From contig JAKSKE010000015.1 of the NCBI GenBank assembly GCA_024401895.1, positions 1-37,885 of the forward strand: a stretch of DNA of 37,885 bases. The letters run 5' to 3'. Positions 1 through 6,575 of the stretch are shown piece by piece; positions within the stretch are counted from its first letter, which is position 1, and each line of letters begins with the position of its first letter. The position numbers were made by a program, and so were the translations under genes. The stretch comes from Bacteroidales bacterium (GTDB taxonomy: Bacteria > Bacteroidota > Bacteroidia > Bacteroidales > UBA932). The notes beneath the pieces are model-generated. The model worked only from the letters and a program-made list of their open reading frames with translations, did no database searches and was not told where the DNA came from.

Positions 1-53
1 ACCAAACTCTATCTCTCGTGTGTCACTTGACAGCACGAAATTTGACGAAGAAC

Positions 54-152
54 CCTCTGGCGTACGACAGAACAACTTTTGAAGGTCTCCGTCGTACAAA
101 AAGCGCCTCTGGCGTACGACAGAACAACTTTTGAAGGTCTCCGTCGTACAAA
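54..152. repeat. Two direct copies of a 47-bp repeat with internal hairpin
   Basis: Identical 47-bp copies lie at 54-100 and 106-152 (period 52). Each holds an inverted pair GTACGAC ... GTCGTAC whose arms could form a 7-bp stem, extendable by two pairs after one mismatch (GTACGACAGA against TCCGTCGTAC). The perfect identity of the copies suggests recent duplication or homogenisation. Function is unknown. Confidence 0.85.
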
Positions 153-251
153 CAGCAGGTTGGTGTGTATGGAAGGTGATGGGAGCAGTATAGTGGGCTG
201 GGGGCGATTTACAAGCGAGGCGCCCGGGAGAAAGTGGCACCGAGGAGGCGG

Positions 252-301
252 TCCGCGAAGCGGATTGCGAGGACTGTATGAGCCGATGTGCGCTAGCGCA
301 C
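252..301. repeat. Two adjacent short palindromes
   Basis: TCCGC-gaa-GCGGA at 252-264 and the perfect 14-bp palindrome GTGCGCTAGCGCAC at 288-301 lie 23 nt apart. Paired hairpins of this kind are typical of REP-like intergenic elements, but no second copy of this exact pair occurs in the window. Confidence 0.6.
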
Positions 302-369
302 GAAGGCGAGTTCCGCAGCAAAGACGACGAATGCCACTTTTGACAGCCGAGCGCAGTCTGAGCCCCGGC

Positions 370-432
370 CCCGCTGTTCTGCATCCTTCGCCCGCTGTTC
401 TGCATCCTTTGCCCACTGTACCGCTCCCTTCA
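370..432. repeat. 21-bp tandem repeat, about three units
   Basis: Units at 370-390 and 391-411 differ at one base (the next-to-last position is C or T). A third unit at 412-432 is degenerate. Because 21 is a multiple of three, the repeat keeps frames open on both strands, which explains the spurious open frames here. Confidence 0.75.
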
Positions 433-614
433 CCCGCCAAAAGCTCCCGGAATAGGAATCGCGCTTTTCTATCCTTTCAACCCCATTTGGTACCGCCAGA
501 GCCCTGTTTTGTGCACCAACTGAACACCCGCGAGTGACTGAGGTCTATACAAAGGGGCAAAAAATAGACGAAAAGCTAAGCACAAGGCCATAGAACGCCA
601 ACCTTGAACACCGA

Positions 615-625
615 CGAGTGACTCG
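615..625. repeat. Odd-length palindrome CGAGT-G-ACTCG
   Basis: A short inverted repeat centred on a single G. The same core occurs with longer arms at 37838-37854 and, with an A/T substitution, at 28094-28128. A half-degenerate copy lies at about 529-540 (CGCGAGTGACTG). Together they look like a small repeat family. Confidence 0.5.
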
Positions 626-646
626 CGCTGTGTATGCACCCAGGGA

Positions 647-810
647 GGTGAGGAACGAGTCAGTGGGCAAGGAACGGGTCAGGGGGTGAGGAACGAGTCA
701 GTGGGCAAGGGAACGGGTCAGGGGGTGAGGAACGAGTCAGTGGGCAAGGGAACGGGTCAGTGGGTGAGGAACGAGTCAGCGGGCAAGGGAACGCCCAGGG
801 GGTGAGGAAG
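647..810. repeat. 38/39-bp tandem repeat array, about 4.2 units
   Basis: Units begin with GGTGAGGAACGAGTCAG at 647, 685, 724 and 763, with a fifth partial unit at 801 (spacings 38, 39, 39, 38). Each unit has two related halves, GAACGAGTCAGTGGGC and GGGAACGGGTCAGGGGG, so it is an internal near-duplication amplified in tandem. The array stops just short of the rpoN stop codon at 815. Confidence 0.85.
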
Positions 811-814
811 CCGG

Positions 815-2224
815 TTAAAGTTCTTTGCGCCAACGGGCGAGGGGGATGCCGAGCTGGCTGCGGTATTTGGCAATGGTGCGGCGGGCAACCTTGTAGCCGC
901 GCTTTGTCATCTCAACGACCAGCTGCTCGTCGGTCAGCGGCTTCTTCTTGTTCTCGGCATCGATGCATTCCTGCAGAGCCTTTTTGAGTTCACGCGTAGA
1001 AACCTCTTCGCCCTCTGAATTCTCCAAGCCTTCAGAGAAGAAATACTTGAGCGGGAATATTCCGAAATGCGTTTCTATGTACTTGCTGTTCACCACCCTG
1101 GAGATAGTGCTTATGTCGAAGCCGGTACGCTGCGCAATGTCCTTGAGAACCATTGGCCGAAGGTGAGCCTCATCGCCATCGACAAAGTAGTCGTACTGAT
1201 ATTCCAGAATAGCGTTCATTGTCTTTTCAAGGGTATTGTGACGCTGTTTGAGAGCTTCCACAAACCACTTGGCCATATCCATCTTCTGCTTCACGAAAGT
1301 AGCCGCTTCCTTCTGGGCCCTTTCGCCCGAACCCTTCGCATCCATAAGCATCTGGGCGTATTTGCGGTTTATCCTAAGCTCGGGAACCGAAGAACGGGGC
1401 ATCGAGATTTTAAGGGTTCCGCCACTGTCTTCCAGAATAAAGTCGGGGACAATCTGCTGCGCCTGGTCGGCATAGCTGTCGTCTATCTGCCCTCCGGGCG
1501 ATGGATTCAGCTTCACTATGCGTTCAATGGAGGCTTTCATCTCCTCTTCGCTTATTCCCATACGGATCATTATCTTTTGGAAATGACGGTTAGAGAATTC
1601 GTCGAACTGCTCGGTAAGGATTCGGGCAGCCAGCCTGGTAGAGTTGGTTTGCGCGCAGGCCTTGAGCTGCAGAAGCAGGCATTCCTGCAGGTTGCGCGCC
1701 CCCACACCGGCAGGGTCGAACTCCTGAACCACCGAAAGCATCTTTTCGACCTGAGCCGAATCGGTTTCGATTCCTGCGCGGAAGGCCAGGTCGTCCACAA
1801 TGGATTCAAGGTCGCGGCGAAGGTATCCGTCGTCATCCAGGCTGCCTATGATAAAGGCCGCAATGCTGTGCTCCTGTTCAGACAGGTTCCGGAAGCCGAG
1901 CTGATCCATCAGGCTTTGCGTAAAACTTTCCTTTACCGAGAAAGGGCTGTATTCGGGCCGCTCATCCTTCCCCCAGTTATTGACCCTGGTCTTGTATGAG
2001 GGGATGTAATCGTCTTCCTTGAGTTCCTCGATAGAAATGTCGGTAGCCTCCCCGTCGGCGTTTTCATTCGGGTCGGGGGTATCGTCCAGCACCGGATTCT
2101 CCTCAATCTCCTTACGTATGCGCTGCTCCAAATCCTGGACAGGCATTTCTATAAGCTTGATTGTCTGAATCTGAATGGGACTCAGCTTCTGCTGCTGCTT
2201 GAGTTCAAGGGAAGTCTTAAGCAT
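815..2224 (-). CDS. rpoN: RNA polymerase sigma-54 factor
   Basis: A 469-residue sigma-54, which lets RNA polymerase recognise -24/-12 promoters and wait for an AAA+ activator. The N-terminal region I shows the usual Gln/Leu-rich start (LKTSLELKQQQKLSPIQIQ, residues 2-20), followed by an acidic region II, the core-binding domain, a helix-turn-helix region around residues 365-385 (DIAQRTGFDISTISRVVNSK), and the diagnostic RpoN box ARRTIAKYR at residues 447-455. Length is normal for the family. The start lies 1 nt after the stop of the upstream SPOR gene, so the two are surely co-transcribed. No sigma-54 activator gene is visible in the window. Confidence 0.97.
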   Translation of the reverse strand: MLKTSLELKQQQKLSPIQIQTIKLIEMPVQDLEQRIRKEIEENPVLDDTPDPNENADGEATDISIEELKEDDYIPSYKTRVNNWGKDERPEYSPFSVKESFTQSLMDQLGFRNLSEQEHSIAAFIIGSLDDDGYLRRDLESIVDDLAFRAGIETDSAQVEKMLSVVQEFDPAGVGARNLQECLLLQLKACAQTNSTRLAARILTEQFDEFSNRHFQKIMIRMGISEEEMKASIERIVKLNPSPGGQIDDSYADQAQQIVPDFILEDSGGTLKISMPRSSVPELRINRKYAQMLMDAKGSGERAQKEAATFVKQKMDMAKWFVEALKQRHNTLEKTMNAILEYQYDYFVDGDEAHLRPMVLKDIAQRTGFDISTISRVVNSKYIETHFGIFPLKYFFSEGLENSEGEEVSTRELKKALQECIDAENKKKPLTDEQLVVEMTKRGYKVARRTIAKYRSQLGIPLARWRKEL

Positions 2225-2225
2225 C

Positions 2226-2657
2226 TTACTTGCGTATTATATATGCGCGCGGGAATACCTGCTTCACGTTCTTGAGGGCCTCCTCGGCCTCTCTGCGGGT
2301 ATTGAAGGACCCGGCCGAAACCATATAGTACGGGCTGTTGTAGGTTCTTGCGACAGGAGTGTCGGGAAATTCCGACTGAAACATAGAAAGTGCCCGGGAT
2401 GATTCCAAGCGGGCATTCTGGCCGCTGTTGGAATAGATTCTAATACAAAAACTGGTGGCCTGGGGATTTCTTCCCGAAGAAACCCCGACGTGTTTGGGGA
2501 ACTGCCTTGCAACGTCGGCAGGCTGGTCTATGCTGATGCTCTGAGGCATTTCAGAAAAGGCCTTGTGTATAGCGAGGCTGTCCTGGGGAACCTGTCCCGA
2601 AAGACTGAAACAAAGCAGGAACAACCCTGCTGCAAGTAATGCTGAATGCTTTTTCAT
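2226..2657 (-). CDS. Secreted SPOR-domain protein
   Basis: A 143-residue protein with an N-terminal signal peptide (MKKHSALLAAGLFLLCFSLSG, cleavage near residue 21) and a C-terminal SPOR-type domain (about residues 69-143: FCIRIYSNSGQNAR ... YYMVSAGSFNTRREAEEAL). SPOR domains bind denuded glycan strands of peptidoglycan at division sites, so a periplasmic, wall-related role is likely, but the substrate is not shown by the sequence. It is the first gene of a two-gene unit with rpoN. Its ATG lies 5 nt after a TATCTTTG box, predicting a leaderless transcript. Confidence 0.8.
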   Translation of the reverse strand: MKKHSALLAAGLFLLCFSLSGQVPQDSLAIHKAFSEMPQSISIDQPADVARQFPKHVGVSSGRNPQATSFCIRIYSNSGQNARLESSRALSMFQSEFPDTPVARTYNSPYYMVSAGSFNTRREAEEALKNVKQVFPRAYIIRK

Positions 2658-2662
2658 TATTA

Positions 2663-2670
2663 CAAAGATA
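2663..2670 (-). promoter_or_regulatory. -7 promoter box (TATCTTTG) of the SPOR-rpoN unit
   Basis: Read on the minus strand the box TATCTTTG matches the Bacteroidota TAnnTTTG consensus. It is separated from the ATG at 2657 by TAATA only, leaving no room for a leader. It forms a divergent pair with the miaB box 11 bp away. Confidence 0.6.
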
Positions 2671-2681
2671 AGAAATTTATC

Positions 2682-2689
2682 TATCTTTG
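2682..2689 (+). promoter_or_regulatory. -7 promoter box (TATCTTTG) of miaB
   Basis: TATCTTTG matches TAnnTTTG and lies 6 nt before the ATG at 2696. Transcription starting 4-7 nt after the box would begin at or next to the start codon. The box also argues against a start at the upstream TTG (2687), which lies inside it. Confidence 0.6.
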
Positions 2690-2695
2690 CAGCCT

Positions 2696-4033
2696 ATGCG
2701 TAAAGTTTATATCGAAACATACGGCTGTCAAATGAACGTGAGCGACACCGAAGTCGTGTTTGCCATTCTGGCCGCTCACGGATACGAAAAGACAGAAGAC
2801 ATAAATCGTGCCGACGTAATTATGGCCAATACCTGCTCGGTGCGCGACAATGCCGAACAGCGCATTCTGGGACGGATAGAGCAGTTCAACCTTCAAAGGA
2901 AAGCCCGCCCGGGAGTGGTTGTAGGAATACTGGGATGTATGGCAGAGCGAATGAAAGAGGCCCTTCTGGACACCCGGAAAGTAGATATTGTAGCCGGGCC
3001 GGACTCCTACCGCAGCCTTCCGCAACTCATTGAAGCGGCCTGGGGCGGAGGTACGGCAATAAACACCGAGCTCTCCCGCACCGAGACCTACCACGACATA
3101 AAGCCCCTGCGGACATCGGCAAGCGGAGTAAGCGCCTTCATTTCAATAATGCGCGGCTGCAACAATGTCTGCTCCTACTGCGTTGTACCCTATACCCGTG
3201 GTGTTGAGCGCAGCCGCGACGCCCACAGCATTGTGCGCGAGGCCTGCGAATGCTTCGAGAGCGGATTCCGCGAAGTGACGCTGCTGGGGCAGAACGTAGA
3301 TTCGTACCTGTGGACCGCGGCCGACGGCAGTACAGTGAACTTTGCGCAACTGGTGCAAATGGTGGCCCAGGTCTCTCCCCTGCTGCGCGTAAGGTTCTCG
3401 ACCTCTAACCCGCAGGACATCTCCAACGAACTGCTGGAGGTAATGGCGGCCAACCCCAACGTCTGCAGGCACATCCACCTTCCGGTACAGAGCGGCAGCA
3501 ACCGCATCCTCGAAAAAATGCGTCGCCGCTACACGCGGGAATGGTACCTCGAAAGAGTAAGGGCCATAAGGGCAAAAGTGCCCGGATGCTCAATTACCAC
3601 CGACGTCATTGCGGGATTCTGCTCCGAGACCGAAGAAGACCACGCGCAAACCTTGTCGCTTTTCGACGAAGTGGGCTTCGACACCGCATTTATGTTCTAC
3701 TATTCTGAGCGACCGGGAACCCTGGCCGCCAGGAAATACCCCGACGACGTACCTCTGGACATAAAAACCCGCCGGCTCGAAGAAATAATAGCCTTGCAGA
3801 ACCGCAAGAGCCTCGAGGCCTACAAGGCCGACATAGGCAAGCGCTTCGAGGTTCTGGTAGAAGGGCCTTCCAAAAAAGGAACGTCACAGGATGGAGTAAG
3901 GCAGTTGTGCGGACGGGCATCGAACAATAAGATGTGCGTATGGGAGGACACCACCCACAATAGCGGCGACTACGTTACCGTAGAAATTATATCCTGCACC
4001 CAGGCTACGCTTCTGGGACGCCTTATTGAATAG
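2696..4033 (+). CDS. miaB: tRNA-2-methylthio-N6-dimethylallyladenosine synthase
   Basis: A radical-SAM methylthiotransferase that adds the 2-methylthio group to i6A37 of tRNAs reading UNN codons. From the ATG at 2696 it has 445 residues. The N-terminal UPF0004 domain carries the three Fe-S cysteines C11 (YGCQMN), C47 (NTCSVR) and C81 (LGCMAE). The radical-SAM CxxxCxxC motif is C155-C159-C162 (GCNNVCSYC). A C-terminal TRAM domain follows (about residues 380-445). MiaB is preferred over the paralogues MtaB and RimO because of the NTCSVRDNAEQR and RGVERSR motifs. A TTG at 2687 would add three residues but sits inside the promoter box. radC follows 32 nt downstream, probably in the same transcript. 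Confidence 0.93.
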   Translation: MRKVYIETYGCQMNVSDTEVVFAILAAHGYEKTEDINRADVIMANTCSVRDNAEQRILGRIEQFNLQRKARPGVVVGILGCMAERMKEALLDTRKVDIVAGPDSYRSLPQLIEAAWGGGTAINTELSRTETYHDIKPLRTSASGVSAFISIMRGCNNVCSYCVVPYTRGVERSRDAHSIVREACECFESGFREVTLLGQNVDSYLWTAADGSTVNFAQLVQMVAQVSPLLRVRFSTSNPQDISNELLEVMAANPNVCRHIHLPVQSGSNRILEKMRRRYTREWYLERVRAIRAKVPGCSITTDVIAGFCSETEEDHAQTLSLFDEVGFDTAFMFYYSERPGTLAARKYPDDVPLDIKTRRLEEIIALQNRKSLEAYKADIGKRFEVLVEGPSKKGTSQDGVRQLCGRASNNKMCVWEDTTHNSGDYVTVEIISCTQATLLGRLIE

Positions 4034-4065
4034 GGCGCAGGAGCCTTAACTAAACTTATAAAACT

Positions 4066-4755
4066 ATGAAAATCAAAGAATTATGCGCGGAGGACAGACC
4101 ACGCGAAAAAATGCTGTCCAATGGGCCGGGAGCCCTGAGCAACGCCGAGTTGCTCGCTGTCATTCTGCATAACGGGACCGTAGGTCTGAGTGTCCTGGAA
4201 TTGTCTCAGAGGCTGTTGCACAGCGCCGGCGACACCCTTGCCGGGCTGTTTTCTATGGGCACGGGGCAAATGTGCGCAATAAAGGGGATGGGGCCGGCAA
4301 AAGCGACTGAAGTACAGGCCGCACTCGAATTGGGACGCCGTTTCCTTTCAGAACAGAGCCAATGCGCAAGAGTGCCGGTAACCGGGCCCAGAATGATTTA
4401 CGAGCTTATGTACCCGCTGCTCAAATGCCTCGACCACGAGGAATGCTGGGTCCTCTTTCTGAACAGGTCAAACTATATTATGCGCAAACAGCGGATGAGT
4501 ATGGGCGGCGACAATTCCACAGTAATTGACATAAAGCAGATTGCCCGGCTGGCGCTTGAACTCAGGGCCCAATCTATTGTGCTGGTACACAACCATCCAA
4601 GCGGGAATGCCTTGCCCAGCAGGGCCGACACCGAATACACTGCGGCATTGCACAATGCAGTGGGAAGCCTGCAGATAGACCTCCTGGACCACGTAATTGT
4701 GTGCGAACGCGAGTTCTACTCCTTTGCCGAAGAAAAAGTCCTACCTCTTCTTTGA
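4066..4755 (+). CDS. radC: RadC-family JAB/MPN-domain protein
   Basis: A 229-residue member of the RadC (YicR) family. An N-terminal helix-hairpin-helix region (about residues 20-95, with IKGMGPAKATEVQAA) precedes a JAB1/MPN metalloprotease-like domain. The JAMM metal-binding signature is intact: H175-N-H177-P-S179 and D188 (HNHPSGNALPSRAD), with a likely upstream acidic residue at the domain start. Despite the name, a DNA-repair role is not established for the family and the biochemical activity is unknown. It is downstream of miaB on the same strand, and its last 15 bp overlap the 3' end of the convergent Fur-family gene. Confidence 0.9.
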   Translation: MKIKELCAEDRPREKMLSNGPGALSNAELLAVILHNGTVGLSVLELSQRLLHSAGDTLAGLFSMGTGQMCAIKGMGPAKATEVQAALELGRRFLSEQSQCARVPVTGPRMIYELMYPLLKCLDHEECWVLFLNRSNYIMRKQRMSMGGDNSTVIDIKQIARLALELRAQSIVLVHNHPSGNALPSRADTEYTAALHNAVGSLQIDLLDHVIVCEREFYSFAEEKVLPLL

Positions 4756-5169
4756 GGAAGGACGGCATACAAGGCTGATATCTATCCCTTCGAAGCGATA
4801 ACCGCGCCAGCGGCGGCCCTTAAACAGCTTTTCAACCTGTTCGATGACCGTCTGGTCATTGATTTCTATGAAGTGGTGATTCACACGGTCGTACAAATGA
4901 ATGTGGCGTTTGTTGTTGACGTCGAAATAGAGCTTATTGTTGCGGCTCATTCGAAAAGCGTAAACCCCAAGGCTCGAAAGCCAGTTCAAGGTATTGTAAA
5001 CCGAGGCCTCTGAAACAGTTGCAAGATTGTGTTCCTTTATGTATGCCGAAACCTGGTCGGCACTGGCGTGGCAGAGTTGCAACATAGCCTGATGTACGGC
5101 CAGCCTCTGGGGAGTCGCCTTGAAACCTTTTTCGTTGAGTATCTGTTTGAAACGATCAATTTCCGACAT
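4741..5169 (-). CDS. Fur-family transcriptional regulator lacking the structural-zinc cysteines
   Basis: A 142-residue Fur-family repressor from the ATG at 5169 (a longer frame to 5205 would place the start upstream of the promoter box). The winged-helix DNA-binding domain is clear (residues ~1-85; ATPQRLAVHQAML, then recognition-helix region SEASVYNTLNWLSSLGV). The dimerisation domain keeps histidines (KRHIHLYDRVNHHFIEIND) but has no CxxC pairs, which hold structural zinc in typical Fur, Zur and PerR. The regulated metal or signal therefore cannot be assigned. It overlaps the radC end by 15 bp in convergent orientation. Confidence 0.88.
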   Translation of the reverse strand: MSEIDRFKQILNEKGFKATPQRLAVHQAMLQLCHASADQVSAYIKEHNLATVSEASVYNTLNWLSSLGVYAFRMSRNNKLYFDVNNKRHIHLYDRVNHHFIEINDQTVIEQVEKLFKGRRWRGYRFEGIDISLVCRPSSKKR

Positions 5170-5174
5170 AGTTG

Positions 5175-5206
5175 CAAATCTAAAACAAATTCGAATCTTG
5201 GGCAAA
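5175..5206 (-). promoter_or_regulatory. Promoter of the Fur-family gene, with almost no leader
   Basis: On the minus strand TTTG (5203-5206), a 20-nt spacer and TAGATTTG (5175-5182) give a near-ideal Bacteroidota promoter. The -7 box is followed by CAACT and then the ATG at 5169, so the mRNA should start at or within a few bases of the start codon. Confidence 0.7.
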
Positions 5207-5263
5207 AATTTGTGTCTGAGAAGATGCCGGGAGGACTTGAAGAGAGATGTGCGGTGGAAAGTT

Positions 5264-5297
5264 AAAAAAGAGCCGGACGGGGGTCTGGCTCTTTTTT
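5264..5297. terminator. Bidirectional rho-independent terminator after ompA-like gene
   Basis: A stem of AAAAAAGAGCC against GGCTCTTTTTT (5264-5274 / 5287-5297), extended by four more pairs (one G-U) around a 4-nt loop. T-tracts follow on both strands. It ends the minus-strand ompA-like transcript 16 nt after its stop codon. Confidence 0.9.
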
Positions 5298-5313
5298 AAT
5301 ATGTGTAGGATAA

Positions 5314-6510
5314 TTAGTCGGTGAGAATGCTGATTGCAACACGGTTCTTGGCAGGAGTTTCAGATACCTGCTGGGTGTCGCCATAGAATTCTGTGCTAAT
5401 GCGAGATGCATCGATACCCTTCTTCTCCAGAGCGGCCTTAACGGCGTTAACGCGCTTCTCTGAAAGCTTGAGGTTGATTGCAGGAGTACCTGTAGCCTTG
5501 TCGGCATAACCCTTAACAACTACGTTGCAGTCGAGGTTCTTGATAGCGTCGGCAATCTTGTCAATCTTAGCAGACTCTGACTTGCGAATTACAGACTTGC
5601 CAATGAGGAAGTAAATGCTGCGGGTCTCGTCATCGAGAGCACCTGCGAGAGCATTCAGACGAGCCTGACGCTCGGCAGCTTCGCGGGCAGCCTTCTCGGC
5701 AGCGGCTCTTTCAGCAGCTTCGCGGGCGGCCTTCTCGGCAGCAGCCTTCTCGGCAGCTTCACGGGCAGCCTTCTCGGCAGCGGCCTTCTCGGCAGCGGCA
5801 GCGGCGGCGGCAGCGGCAGCAGCCTCGGCAGCGGCTAACTCAGCAGCCTTGGCAGCCTTAGCGGCACCAAAGGTGAACTTAACGCCTGCAAGGAGAGAGA
5901 GGTTCTGATCACACTCGAGGGAACCAAGAGCATTACCTACCTTTGAATTGAACTTGTCGGTAAGAATATTTTCCTGGAATTCGAGAGCAAGTACAACTGA
6001 AGGAGATACACGGAAATCGATTCCACCGCCGAAACGGCCCATAAATGAAGGTGTAGCTTTGGTCCAGTAGTAATTCTCGACAGGAAGCATATCCTTGGGA
6101 CATTCCTTATTGTTGAAACGGAGGTTTCCGCCAATACCAAGGAAGATGTAGGGATTGACAACGCGGGCAGCCTTGAATTTGAAGATATTGCAAATATCAA
6201 GAACAGCGTCGACTGTCAACTGTGCATAATTGAATTTATAAGTCTTCTCAACTGCTTCAAAGATAGCTGTACCCTTGGCCTGGAATCCGGAAAGTTCTCC
6301 ACGTACGCTGAAGCAAGGGAAGAACTGGTATCCTGCGTTGATGCCGATAGTGGGGCCGGTAAGGAGGTCGGTCCACTTTGTGGCCTCACCAGAGGTATAG
6401 CTTGCACCGGCTTTGATTCCCCAGTACCAGGCAGGATAGAAAGTATCCTGAGCCTTTGCTGTTGAAGCAAGGGTAAGCAGAGAAGCCAATACAACTAAGA
6501 ATTTCTTCAT
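5314..6510 (-). CDS. OmpA-family outer-membrane protein with Ala/Lys/Glu repeat linker
   Basis: A 398-residue porin-like protein. A signal peptide (residues 1-20, cut after STAKA) is followed by an eight-strand-type beta-barrel domain (~21-215), an extremely Ala-rich linker (~216-285) and a C-terminal OmpA peptidoglycan-binding domain (~295-398). The latter keeps GYAD (D337) and LSEKR (R353), the Asp and Arg that hold diaminopimelate in the family. The linker contains three 13-residue repeats (AAAEKAAREAAEK/R, residues 243-281) likely to form a long charged helix spanning part of the periplasm. It lies 65 nt downstream of the large lipoprotein gene, with a GC-rich hairpin between. No own TAnnTTTG box is visible, so it may be read through from that gene. 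Confidence 0.92.
   Translation of the reverse strand: MKKFLVVLASLLTLASTAKAQDTFYPAWYWGIKAGASYTSGEATKWTDLLTGPTIGINAGYQFFPCFSVRGELSGFQAKGTAIFEAVEKTYKFNYAQLTVDAVLDICNIFKFKAARVVNPYIFLGIGGNLRFNNKECPKDMLPVENYYWTKATPSFMGRFGGGIDFRVSPSVVLALEFQENILTDKFNSKVGNALGSLECDQNLSLLAGVKFTFGAAKAAKAAELAAAEAAAAAAAAAAAEKAAAEKAAREAAEKAAAEKAAREAAERAAAEKAAREAAERQARLNALAGALDDETRSIYFLIGKSVIRKSESAKIDKIADAIKNLDCNVVVKGYADKATGTPAINLKLSEKRVNAVKAALEKKGIDASRISTEFYGDTQQVSETPAKNRVAISILTD
5668..5784 (-). repeat. 39-bp tandem repeat (3 units) encoding the ompA-like linker
   Basis: Three consecutive 39-bp units encode AAAEKAAREAAEK, AAAEKAAREAAER and AAAEKAAREAAER (residues 243-281). Copy number could vary between strains and would change linker length without breaking the frame. 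Confidence 0.8.
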
Positions 6511-6535
6511 ATTATAAATTTAAGAAGTTTAAAAT

Positions 6536-6554
6536 GGGGCGCACAGGGCGCCCC
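6536..6554 (-). terminator. GC hairpin between the lipoprotein and ompA-like genes
   Basis: GGGGCGC (6536-6542) pairs with GCGCCCC (6548-6554) around a 5-nt loop. On the minus strand it is followed by ATTTTAAA, a weak T-tract, so it may act as a partial terminator or a 3'-end stabiliser that sets the ratio of the two envelope proteins. Confidence 0.55.
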
Positions 6555-6575
6555 GTTCTAATCAAAATCTATCTA

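Larger units (their letters stand above)
1..814. other. Gene-free repeat-rich intergenic region downstream of rpoN
   Basis: About 0.8 kb without a credible gene. Both strands carry open frames (for example 79-537 plus and 9-440 minus), but they consist of low-complexity repeats, match no family I recognise and lack a promoter or start signal. What is visible is a 52-bp direct repeat pair with internal hairpin (54-152), two short palindromes (252-264 and 288-301), 21-bp tandem repeats (370-432), a CGAGT-G-ACTCG palindrome (615-625) and a 38/39-bp tandem array (647-810). The region follows the 3' end of rpoN and may act as an accumulation site for small repeats. Confidence 0.6.

Noticed and set aside
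54-152. Possible minimal CRISPR
   Set aside because: Only two repeats, a 5-bp spacer and no cas genes in the window.
9-537. Overlapping open frames on both strands (143 and 152 residues)
   Set aside because: They consist of repeat-derived low-complexity sequence, resemble no family and have no promoter or start signal; the 21- and 52-bp repeats explain the open frames.
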